DNA of 64,000 bases from Flaccisagitta enflata (lineage: Eukaryota; Chaetognatha; Sagittoidea; Aphragmophora). The DNA lies in assembly GCA_965153355.1 (NCBI GenBank), contig OZ231128.1, positions 46,934,001-46,998,000 on the forward strand. The letters are read 5' to 3'. The notes beneath the pieces were generated by a model. It was not told the DNA's origin. It searched no databases and saw only the letters and a list, made by a program, of their open reading frames with translations. This document shows positions 56,753 through 64,000 of the stretch, piece by piece (position 1 is the stretch's first letter; every line of letters starts with the position of its first letter). The translations under genes and the position numbers were made by a program.

Positions 56753-57718
56753 CCTCTTTCTCTCTCACAGTCCCATAATTTATACGATATCAGAAAATAG
56801 AATCATTTTAGGCCCAAAATCATTTGTCTCTTACCAAATATCATTGTACATAGACCCAATTTATCCCCTAGGCTTAGTTTCAGGGCAGGGCATTCATATT
56901 GAGGACAAGGTATAAACCTCAGAGTATAAAATGAACTCAAAAAAGCAATTTGCTGAGATCTAGGAAAATGGAGTAACAATACCCTCATACGTAAAATGCA
57001 AAATTCAGGGCCGTCAGCCATGACAATGCAAGATGAAGACTTGAACTACATTGTCAGTAGATGAGAGAACCTAAATGTATAAGCGGCTAAGATTTTCTAC
57101 CAAGAAAACATCTTTCAAACAGATCTAGTTTTATGGCGCAAATCACCTAATTCCATTCTTTTTCCTGGACTTGTGGGGGTGCTCTCTCTCTCTCTCTCCA
57201 TTTATTTACTAAAGTAACCCGTAAAGGGCTCCGTTGGGCCCCGTTCTGTACTATAACTTTTTTGAAAAGGAAAAGTGACCCGCAAGGCTCCGCTAGGGCT
57301 CCGTCATCTGCAGGTCACTCTTGAGAAAAAAAAGGGTCACTTCTACCAAAAAACAGGTCACTTCTACTAGAGGGGCTCCGTTCTTATTTCCTATACCCAG
57401 TACTACACATTCTGCGTCGTGCCTTATCTCATTTCCGACGCTAATAAGATCAACTCAAAATGTATCACATCATTAAGAAAGTAACGTAATTACTTCGACT
57501 TACCAGCTTGATGTTATTAAGTTGATAATCGTGGTAACGTAATTACTAGAACTTACCGGCGCAATAACCAAACAATATGACCATGAAAATGAAGGTCGGG
57601 TAGGAGTGCGCGACGAACCAAAATGCGAGGGCAAATCCAGCAGTGGCAATCATCAAGCAATATCCGTATACACGCTTCATGCAGCCCAAATCTGACACAA
57701 AACCCCAAGTGATACGAC
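54397..57718 (-). CDS. SLC16/monocarboxylate-transporter-like protein, last three exons
   Basis: Exons on the minus strand: 57718-57557, 55172-55047, 54596-54397 (stop TAG). All junctions are phase 1 with GT-AG sites, giving 161 codons plus stop. The first exon reads GRITWGFVSDLGCMKRVYGY, then LMIATAGFALAFWFVAHSY and FIFMVILFGYCAG. The second reads YQSVMAVILVDILGLERIAS, then SFGLTVLFQGAAIVAGPPIA. The third has IRDGTGSYVYSFLWGGGVM and ends in a charged tail (NNEDSF). The DILGLERIASSFGL, GPPIAG and D.TGSY motifs are typical of the C-terminal half of SLC16 major-facilitator transporters (helices 8-12), which move monocarboxylates or related substrates across membranes. The substrate cannot be read. 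The 5' half must lie beyond 57.7 kb, perhaps beyond the BEL/Pao element. I found no further exon inside the window. Confidence 0.88.
54693..54997 (-). mobile_element. AGTCGCG family copy in transporter intron, with a duplicated end
   Basis: Begins AACAAGGCCGGATACACGGC then TACCCAAGTCGCGTGCAGG. The stretch ACCAACCGACCGACCGACGG then ACAAAGCGGGTTGTGGAGTC occurs twice in tandem (54836-54914). A further end with AGTCGCCTAGCACGCGGCT closes at about 54993. Confidence 0.82.
55433..55735. repeat. GGAGCCCTACGGGTCACTTT repeat with (GA)n, left copy
   Basis: GGAGCCCTACGGGT occurs near 55486 and 55539, and GGAGCCCTCTACGGGT near 55590; (GA)n runs 55664-55718. An inverse set lies at 57180-57400. Confidence 0.75.
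55760..56010 (+). repeat. AGTCGCG family remnant
   Basis: CCGTGTATCCAGCCTTGTTT (55769) is one end. CAGACACGCAACTCTATAAA then (GTCC/ATTGGT)n from 55824 is the start of another copy, closing near TTTGCGTGCGCGCAACTGTAG (55965). Confidence 0.6.
56014..56510. repeat. 244-bp duplication with (GT)n tracts
   Basis: TGATATAAACATT, TTAGATTT, TTCTTAC and GAATCAGGA...GTATGATGAGAAT occur in order at 56020-56100 and 56258-56335. Each is followed by a GT-rich microsatellite (56144-56225 and 56399-56505). Confidence 0.8.
56513..56770. repeat. Dispersed repeat (third copy) plus (TC)n
   Basis: GAAACTTCATGGTCACCCTA AG, TTTACCAAGCCTCAACTGTGG and GTGAGAGCCATAGTGGAAGT match 5195-5455 and 17850-17935. A (TC)n run covers 56693-56750. 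Confidence 0.8.
57180..57400. repeat. GGAGCCC repeat with (TC)n, inverse copy
   Basis: Reverse-complement forms such as AGTGACCCGCAAGGCTCCG and AGTAACCCGTAAAGGGCTCCG, preceded by CTCTCTCTCTCTCC. Mirror image of 55433-55735. Confidence 0.7.
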
Positions 57719-57744
57719 CTGTCGGGATGGGAATCATATTGCCT

Positions 57745-57850
57745 CGATACAACGGCTCATCTTTGTAAAATCAACATGGTCAGCGGTACCCGACGCCCTG
57801 CTGGGAAAGATCCAATGATGAAGTGGAGTGGGAGTAGGGCAGCGCACTGA
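57745..57850 (-). repeat. AGTCGCG-family core fragment
   Basis: GGTCAGCGGTACCCGACGCCC then TGCTGGG, AGTGGAGTGGGAGTAGGGCAG. It starts about 60 bp beyond the splice acceptor of the transporter exon, so it lies in the intron. Confidence 0.7.
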
Positions 57851-57929
57851 GTTCTGAGAGGATACCATAACTGGACAAAAATATAAGCCAGTACCTGGGG
57901 ACAACAGCTTTTGTATAAAAGTGTCACTT

Positions 57930-58290
57930 AGTATGCGTTGGGGGGTCGGTATCAACCAACTTTGGAAATGCCACTCAGACATATGGCTAAAGTGTGCACG
58001 ATAACATTATATAAACGCATGTTAAAGGAGAATGGGTTCGCATCATATGATTTACAGTCGTGACACACCCCTTATTTACATTGTAATTTATAGGGAGAAG
58101 GAAGAGGAAGAGGAAGCTCCTATATTTTACTATGGGAAAGGTAGGGTTGGCACGACTGTAAATGATGAAGTTGCATGAACTTTTCCTTCTAGTTATTAAG
58201 TTGATTTGTAATTGCGCATGGCCTGGTCATATGTCCGATTGGCATTTCCAAACTTGGTTGATACCGACCCCTCCAGTATGCGTAGATCAC
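57930..58290. mobile_element. Foldback element, about 355 bp
   Basis: Outer arms GGGTCGGTATCAACCAACTT TGGAAATGCC and GGCATTTCCAAACTTGGTTG ATACCGACCC; inner arms ATTTACAGTCGTG and CACGACTGTAAAT. No coding frame. Confidence 0.85.
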
Positions 58291-58785
58291 ATTTATGTAT
58301 GGTTTTGCCTGCATCCTGATTGATCTAAGGATATTTTTTTGCTCATGAAGTCAGTAGGTTCAATATTTTGGAGGCACCAAATTGACAAGATCTTTTTTAA
58401 ATGTTTGACTAGAAATCTATGGATTTATTCATATAAATCCTTCAAATCTGGGAGCAGGGTTACCAAATTTTTTACATCTCGTATTCAATCCACCCTCAAG
58501 CTTTCCTGAAGATTTGACATCCTCCCTCCTATTCAAAGTATCATTTTTCATGTCTAGAACAGTATCAAATGGAATGACATTATCATTTTTTTCCACATTT
58601 TAATTTGGGCAAAGTAGTTAACTTCAAAGGAAGAAAAGAGGCTTTGGATTAGCTTGGACGCAGGTAAAACCATGCATTTTCTTGCTCAGTAAAGGCAACT
58701 GTACCATTTTCTGCCTTCAATATAGGTCAAAAGTACCGGCGTAAATCTTTTTGTCCTAAGGTGACCGGCATACAGAACTTTGTGC
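58291..58785. other. Non-coding stretch
   Basis: AT-rich; nothing recognised. Confidence 0.35.
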
Positions 58786-58962
58786 AGCGGCTCTAAAGGG
58801 TTAATGTCCGGTAGAACACAGGAAGGAATTTCCAGACGTCCTGTAGAGGCATATTTTAGACCTCAGATTACTGCTTCAGGTCAATTAATGTGGATATGAG
58901 GGATAGAGGGCAAATTTGAGAGCTGGAGGGTAGATTTGAGGCCTTATTGGATATTTCTAGCG
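58785..58962. repeat. AGTCGCG-family core fragment next to the LTR
   Basis: GCAGCGGCTCTAAAGGGTTA ATGTCCGGTAGAACACAGG, TTTCCAGACGTCC and two GAGGGCAAATTTGAG-like units resemble the core at 53330-53640. It abuts the presumed LTR edge. Confidence 0.55.
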
Positions 58963-59487
58963 TGAGAATTGAGTAGCTTATCCTTTCCGTCTATTGAAAA
59001 GCACGTGGTTGAACGCAAAACATTTATTTCATCGCATCGACACGTCAAATCTACGAGAGGGGCAAAAAGGGGGAGAAAACATTAGGCTCAGCTAAAGGGC
59101 GTAAAGAAATACAAACAATTTAATGCACAGAAATCATTATCAACTTCAACTTACTATAGTCGGACGATCCACTTGGCACCACGAACTGCTACTGACAAAC
59201 AAACGCGCGCTCCGGTATTTAAGAGCAAATGCAAAAAGTAGTTCCAAAACTCAACCCTCACCCACGCGGACAAATACTTCTGGAGTGACAGTGAAGCGGT
59301 ACAAAAACGGGTGACGCAATGCCCAAATATGGCAATAAGGATAAAGCGTGCGCGGATGAATACAAACATGATGACGTCAGCCAATGAACGACGAGTGAAT
59401 GGCAACTGAACATTCACGAGGCACAAACCACGATGCTAATGATAGGCTAAAGATGGCGGGTTACAAAAAGAGCATCTACTATCACAC
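58963..59487 (-). mobile_element. Probable 3' LTR of the BEL/Pao element
   Basis: On the minus strand a G-rich tract (ATGGGGGTG, 59496-59488) precedes TGTGATAGTAGATGC and fits a polypurine tract. A TATA-like TTAAATA lies near 59220 and AAATAAATG near 59031 (poly-A signal). The far edge is set at a TG/CA pair, TGAGAATTGAG at 58963, but the 5' LTR is outside the window, so neither edge nor the target duplication can be confirmed. Confidence 0.5.
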
Positions 59488-59649
59488 ACCCCCATCTAGA
59501 AATCAAACAACGGCAGATTTCTAACCAATACTAAACTACCCACAACCCATCCAAACCCATGAATGAGATAGCTAACATAGTAGTACTAACTGCATGAACA
59601 CAATGAACAATGATAACGTAAGACGCAACACGAGAACAATGAAGTAAAG
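59488..59649 (-). other. Untranslated region between pol stop and 3' LTR
   Basis: About 160 bp of non-coding element sequence downstream of the pol stop codon, ending in the presumed polypurine tract. Confidence 0.5.
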
Positions 59650-62600
59650 TCATTCATCTCCCCCACCATCGATGACCACCTCCTCCACCTTCTCATCTTC
59701 CCCTTCGCGTTCGAGGAGGATAATTTTCCTGACGTCACGTTCGAGGGATTGACCGGATGAGGTTCGGATGTGGACACGACGTACGAGTCCATCTTCACTG
59801 GGGACGGTGCCTGTCACGATGGCCAAGGGCCAGCGTTCCCTGGGCAATGATTCTTCAACGTGGAGGACAAGATCACCTTTGGCGATGTTGCGTTGACGAC
59901 AGATCCATTTGGACCTCTTCTGGAGACTTGCGACGTACTCTGTGATCCACTGCTTCCAAAACGAGTCGAGGATTGGACGAAGGACATCCTTCGATCGACG
60001 CAGCTCCGTTCCAGTGAGCGGCACCGATGGGAGAGCGTCGGACGAAAGGACCAGATGAGACATCGCCGGATTGAGGAAATGCGCTGGTGTCAGCGGCCGA
60101 AGATCTTGAGGATCAGAAGAGAATCGCGTCAACGGGCGGCGATTGACGATCCCTGCGGCGACTTGGACGATAGTGCGAAAGCGTTCGTATTGGATATCAC
60201 TGGGGGTCAGCCCCAAGGTGATACCTCCAATGGTCTTCTTCACCACTCCAACGAGACGTTCCCAACTTCCACCTTGATGCGGCGCATGAGGCGGGATGAA
60301 GATCCACTCGATGCCCACTGGCCGAGGATATACAACGGACTCGGGGGCGTTCTTCCACTCAGCGAGCATTGACTGTAGCAAATTGTTGGCGCCCACGAGA
60401 TTAGTCCCCTGATCGCTGTGGAGACGCTTGACGGAGGGGTAGAAGGAGAGAAAACGCTGTAAGGTTTCGATGAACGTCTGAGCTTCCAAATCCTTCACTA
60501 CTTCAAGAAAGATTGCTCGAACTCGCATGCAGCAGAACAACACCACCCACACCTTCTTCCCATAACGGCCAGATTTAACTGAGACGGGGCCGAAGAGGTC
60601 CACTCCGGTGTCTGTGAAGGGAGGCGCGACTTCGATGCGATAAGACGGTAGAGGCGCCATCTGTTGTTGCTTGGGATGGCAATGACGACGGCGACATGTG
60701 AGGCATCGCCAAAGAACCTTCTTGACGGCTTGGCGACCCCTAATGATCCAAAACTGACGGCGTATTTCGGAGAGAACGTACTCGGTGCCGGCATGACCAT
60801 ATTCCTCATGAATGAATTTGATGAGATGATTAACAAGAGGATCGTCGTAAGGCAGGATCAATGGATGAGACACTTCAAATGCCTCTTGGCAGAGACCCAA
60901 CCTCCCTCCAACTCGGAGAAATCCCTTGTCATCAACAAATGGGTTCAACTGGCGCAAAGACGAAGCTGACCTGTTGAGAACTCTCATGACCTTCCTTGGC
61001 TTCACAGTCCCTTCAGTGTAGACTGTGATTTCCGCTTGGAAATGGCGACGTTGGCAGTCTCGAATGAGGAGATCCTTGGCATCTTGCATCTCTGAGGCAC
61101 TGGGGAGAGATGAAATTGCAGGATTAAACTTGTCAGCTTTCTTGCGGGAGCGGCCCGCGTAACGGAGAACATAACTGACAATGCGCATGATCGATGTGAA
61201 ATTACTTTTGCGACGTAGCAAGTTTTCCAGAGGACCAATGACAACAGGGTTACTTTCCTGAATTGACGGATCAGCGGCATTGGATGCCCCCACCGTGGCT
61301 TCATCGGGGACAGGAAGCAAAGGCCACTCATCTTCAGGACAGGCGATGAAGCACAGACCTTCGTGAAACAGCTTCCAGGCTTCGGTGTCGTCGGGCATGG
61401 CACCTTGGGAGACGACGTCGGCAGGGTTAAGACCTGTAGGCACCCAGCGCCACTGCTTTGGCGGAGCATCTGGATGGGTAAGATGAATCTTGTTAAGACG
61501 GTTGGCAACAAACACGGGATGCTTACCCTCCTTGCCCTGGATCCAGAAGTAGACTGTTGTGGAATCCGTGAAAAAGTATTCGCGGGAGATCCGGACATCA
61601 ATATCTTCCTTGATCTGCGTTGACAATTCCACACCAGTGACGGCAGCTTGCAACTCCAACCTAGGAATTGATCCGTTGACGTCGACGTTGGTCTCCTTCG
61701 TTGGCGAGACACGTGACCTAGCTGCAACCCAAATGACCTGGCCTGTGGCCTCGATAACAAAGAAAGAAACGGCGCCATAGCCGATAATCGAGGCATCAGT
61801 GAACGTGATGAGGATAACGGGTTGGCCATGATAGGTTAGACCAAATGAGCGAACGATTGGCAAAGACTGCAACTGCTCCATACCTTGGAACCACTTCTCC
61901 ACTCTGGCGTCAACTTCAGGCGACAGCGGCGGATCCCAGCCAATCTTGGCGGCGCACAACTCTTGGTTCATCTTCTTTCCCAACAACGTGTAAGGAGCGA
62001 CTTGACCGAGAGGGTCGAAGATACCCATCACCACGGAGAGAACGCGTTTTCGAGTCCATGGACCCCCACCACTTTTCGCGGCGGACTTGATGCGGAAAGT
62101 ATCCTCCATTAGGTCATACTTGACCCCGAGCACCGACGTTGAAGGGAGCGGCCCTTGTCCCTTGAATCCCTCGGCTTTGAGATCTGCGGGGATAGAATCT
62201 AAGACGGCTTGAGAGTTAGCGACAAATTTCGTCAACGGGAAACCACCACGAGCGCACAAATCAATAAGACCACGTACCAGCTCAATGCTACTTTCCTCTG
62301 TGGGAGAGGATGTTGGAACATCGTCAACGTAGGCTCGAAGGATCGCCTCGATGACCTCCCTGGCGAAATCGGCGCCATTGACTTCTGCGTTGTAGCGAAT
62401 GGCGAAAGAGTTGATGGCTGTAGAGCAGGCGGATCCGAAGATATTTCGGCACATCCGGATACACTCCAGAACATCTTCCTGACCAGGCAACCACCTGAAG
62501 AACCTTAGGGCATCGCGATCCTCTGGAGGGATAAGAATCTGGTGAAAACAAGACTTGATATCACCACATGCAAAGAAGTTATATCTCCGCGCATTCGACA

Positions 62601-64000
62601 AAGCGTTAAAGATCGTAACATTTGATCCCTCACCAGTTAACAACATGGAATTCAAACTCACACCAAAACTTTCAGCAGCGCCATCAAGACAAAACCTGTG
62701 CTTCCCCTTGCGCTCACTAAGGACACCCGGGAGATACCACAGAATGTCGGACGTTGGGGCGTTCATGTCAACAACTTCAGCCCAACCTTCAGTGAGGAGC
62801 TTCTCGACTGAGTCTTCGACCACCTTCTTGAGATGCGGAGTCTTGGAGAGTCGACGTACCATCTTGTTGGTCCGAACACGTGCGGTAGCCTCTGATGCTG
62901 CAGATGGCATGAGGGCAGCGGTTGTCTCACGATCTTTGTCCCACAGGAGTCCCACTTGAATCCTCCCGTCGACAAACTTGCAAGAAGACTTCATCATGTC
63001 TTCAGCGCGCTGATCTTGACGCGATCTTCCAACCTTGGCAGACGGCGCATCCGGGAAATCGGCGCGAAAGTATTTCTCCAGTTGATCATTTAGCTGCTTC
63101 CCTTCATCGAAAGAGACGTAAGCGGCCCACGCAGACTTCGATGGGCGGTCGATTGGGCCCATCAACGACCAACCAAATGGCGATCTCAGCGCGACTGGGG
63201 AGGATCGATTAAGGATGCGAGCCTCGAAATGGACAAAGGCAGGTGCAAGGTCAGTTCCAATAAGAATCGAAATGTTATCAGAATCCAACTCGATCAACTT
63301 AACACCTTCCATGTAATCAAACTTGTCAACATGATGCTGTCGAGCAATATGACCTGGCTTGAAGGGTAAAGACTCGACGACGTAGGCTTCGACACCATCC
63401 AGAATTGTTTTGGGATCCACGAGCGACTGGAGCGAGAATGTTGCGACATCCCGCTGACCCGATGAGGAAGAGCCCAATCCATTCAGAGTGACAAACTGTT
63501 GGCGAGTCCCGATGTTAAACTTGCGCTGGAAATCTTGGGTGATTAGCGTCTTATTGGAGCCCGTATCATACAAGGCGTAAACTGAGGTGGACCTACCACC
63601 AGGGAGATTAACTTTAACAGCAAGAACTGGGCGGAAACAATAAACATTTGATACAGCAGCCGTCACATTAACCTGACCTTCGAGGGGAGCGGCCCCTGTA
63701 TCTGCTGGAGTTGGATCCACCACTTGGGTTCCGGAGAGCTGAAGGAGACGATTCTGCACATCCACATTGGATCCGGCTGGCATCACGTTGACCATCCCAC
63801 TGCTTGAGGAAGGGACTTGAAAGCTCTGAGAGGTAAGAGGAGCAGCATGAAGGAGGGTATTGTGACCAAATCGATTGCACAATAAACATTGGACTTTCTC
63901 ACGACATTTCCCAATCTGATGGTTCCTGCCGAAACACTTCAGGCAGAGACGCTGCTTGAACAGAAATTGCTTCCTTTCTGGTACACTCAACTCACTGAAC
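59650..64000 (-). CDS. BEL/Pao retrotransposon gag-pol polyprotein, open at the window edge
   Basis: One uninterrupted frame of at least 1449 codons, open up to position 64000 (upstream codons read FSEL). Numbering from codon 63990: zinc knuckles CLKCFGRNHQIGKC and CLLCNRFGHNTLLH (16-48); aspartic protease DTG (142-144); reverse transcriptase with YLPGVLSERKGKHRFCLDG and the catalytic YVDD (554-557); RNase H (DASIIGYG, LELQAAVTG, FFTDSTTVYFW near 805). The integrase has HEEYGHAG...CLTC zinc site, DTGVDLFGP, HSDQGTN (about 1191) and HQGGSWERLVG as D-D-E. A C-terminal GDLVLHVEE...VRRVHIRTSSG domain is the DUF5641-like tail of Pao elements. The role is copying and insertion of the element. Intact frames imply recent activity. 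Most of gag and the 5' LTR lie outside. Confidence 0.95.
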   Translation of the reverse strand, partial: FSELSVPERKQFLFKQRLCLKCFGRNHQIGKCREKVQCLLCNRFGHNTLLHAAPLTSQSFQVPSSSSGMVNVMPAGSNVDVQNRLLQLSGTQVVDPTPADTGAAPLEGQVNVTAAVSNVYCFRPVLAVKVNLPGGRSTSVYALYDTGSNKTLITQDFQRKFNIGTRQQFVTLNGLGSSSSGQRDVATFSLQSLVDPKTILDGVEAYVVESLPFKPGHIARQHHVDKFDYMEGVKLIELDSDNISILIGTDLAPAFVHFEARILNRSSPVALRSPFGWSLMGPIDRPSKSAWAAYVSFDEGKQLNDQLEKYFRADFPDAPSAKVGRSRQDQRAEDMMKSSCKFVDGRIQVGLLWDKDRETTAALMPSAASEATARVRTNKMVRRLSKTPHLKKVVEDSVEKLLTEGWAEVVDMNAPTSDILWYLPGVLSERKGKHRFCLDGAAESFGVSLNSMLLTGEGSNVTIFNALSNARRYNFFACGDIKSCFHQILIPPEDRDALRFFRWLPGQEDVLECIRMCRNIFGSACSTAINSFAIRYNAEVNGADFAREVIEAILRAYVDDVPTSSPTEESSIELVRGLIDLCARGGFPLTKFVANSQAVLDSIPADLKAEGFKGQGPLPSTSVLGVKYDLMEDTFRIKSAAKSGGGPWTRKRVLSVVMGIFDPLGQVAPYTLLGKKMNQELCAAKIGWDPPLSPEVDARVEKWFQGMEQLQSLPIVRSFGLTYHGQPVILITFTDASIIGYGAVSFFVIEATGQVIWVAARSRVSPTKETNVDVNGSIPRLELQAAVTGVELSTQIKEDIDVRISREYFFTDSTTVYFWIQGKEGKHPVFVANRLNKIHLTHPDAPPKQWRWVPTGLNPADVVSQGAMPDDTEAWKLFHEGLCFIACPEDEWPLLPVPDEATVGASNAADPSIQESNPVVIGPLENLLRRKSNFTSIMRIVSYVLRYAGRSRKKADKFNPAISSLPSASEMQDAKDLLIRDCQRRHFQAEITVYTEGTVKPRKVMRVLNRSASSLRQLNPFVDDKGFLRVGGRLGLCQEAFEVSHPLILPYDDPLVNHLIKFIHEEYGHAGTEYVLSEIRRQFWIIRGRQAVKKVLWRCLTCRRRHCHPKQQQMAPLPSYRIEVAPPFTDTGVDLFGPVSVKSGRYGKKVWVVLFCCMRVRAIFLEVVKDLEAQTFIETLQRFLSFYPSVKRLHSDQGTNLVGANNLLQSMLAEWKNAPESVVYPRPVGIEWIFIPPHAPHQGGSWERLVGVVKKTIGGITLGLTPSDIQYERFRTIVQVAAGIVNRRPLTRFSSDPQDLRPLTPAHFLNPAMSHLVLSSDALPSVPLTGTELRRSKDVLRPILDSFWKQWITEYVASLQKRSKWICRQRNIAKGDLVLHVEESLPRERWPLAIVTGTVPSEDGLVRRVHIRTSSGQSLERDVRKIILLEREGEDEKVEEVVIDGGGDE

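Noticed and set aside
61002-61829. 275-codon minus-strand frame inside the BEL/Pao region
   Set aside because: Shifted-frame shadow of the pol frame, which holds the RNase H and neighbouring domains here.

Overview
The window is nuclear DNA of an invertebrate animal. The genes are split by GT-AG introns of 100 bp to 10 kb, the proteins are typically metazoan (supervillin, an EGF/Ig receptor, an SLC16 transporter), and a BEL/Pao LTR retrotransposon is present. I cannot fix the phylum. Repeats with tetranucleotide tracts and internal tandem arrays resemble the pearl/Helentron-type elements known from molluscs and other aquatic invertebrates, but this is only a hint.

Layout. Positions 1-4455 (+) hold the last twelve exons of a supervillin-like gene, from a gelsolin-like repeat to the villin headpiece. 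Positions 4.5-31.5 kb are almost gene-free: dispersed repeats, a 55-bp satellite that decays rightwards, a long G/T-rich plus strand, a dimeric 150/300-bp satellite, large palindromes and many copies of one repeat family. Positions 31.6-50.3 kb (+) hold the most interesting locus. A putative signal peptide and tandemly duplicated ankyrin exons are followed by EGF, EGF-like, Ig-like and transmembrane exons (all phase 1-1). A large last exon encodes LRR, Roc GTPase and COR domains, with two further membrane segments splitting the COR domain. I read this as a membrane-receptor ROCO protein. The junction between the ankyrin part and the EGF part is not resolved, so these may be two genes. Its 9.9-kb intron carries a 3-kb, 21-bp minisatellite.

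Positions 54.4-57.7 kb (-) hold the last three exons of an SLC16/monocarboxylate-transporter-like gene. Positions 59.0-64.0 kb (-) hold a BEL/Pao element with an uninterrupted pol frame that runs off the window edge and a probable 3' LTR.

The intergenic and intronic DNA is dominated by one family with a perfect 18-bp palindrome (AGTCGCGTGCACGCGACT) at one end, a (CGGT/CCGT)n tract, a variable minisatellite core and a conserved end containing GGCCGGATACACGGCTACC. I count about 15 copies or fragments. A second group of long inverted repeats shares the core TGGGATTGGTCT. Three insertions (616-bp palindrome, Tc1 remnant, copy in an ankyrin intron) sit inside duplicated sequence, so their empty sites can be read within the window.
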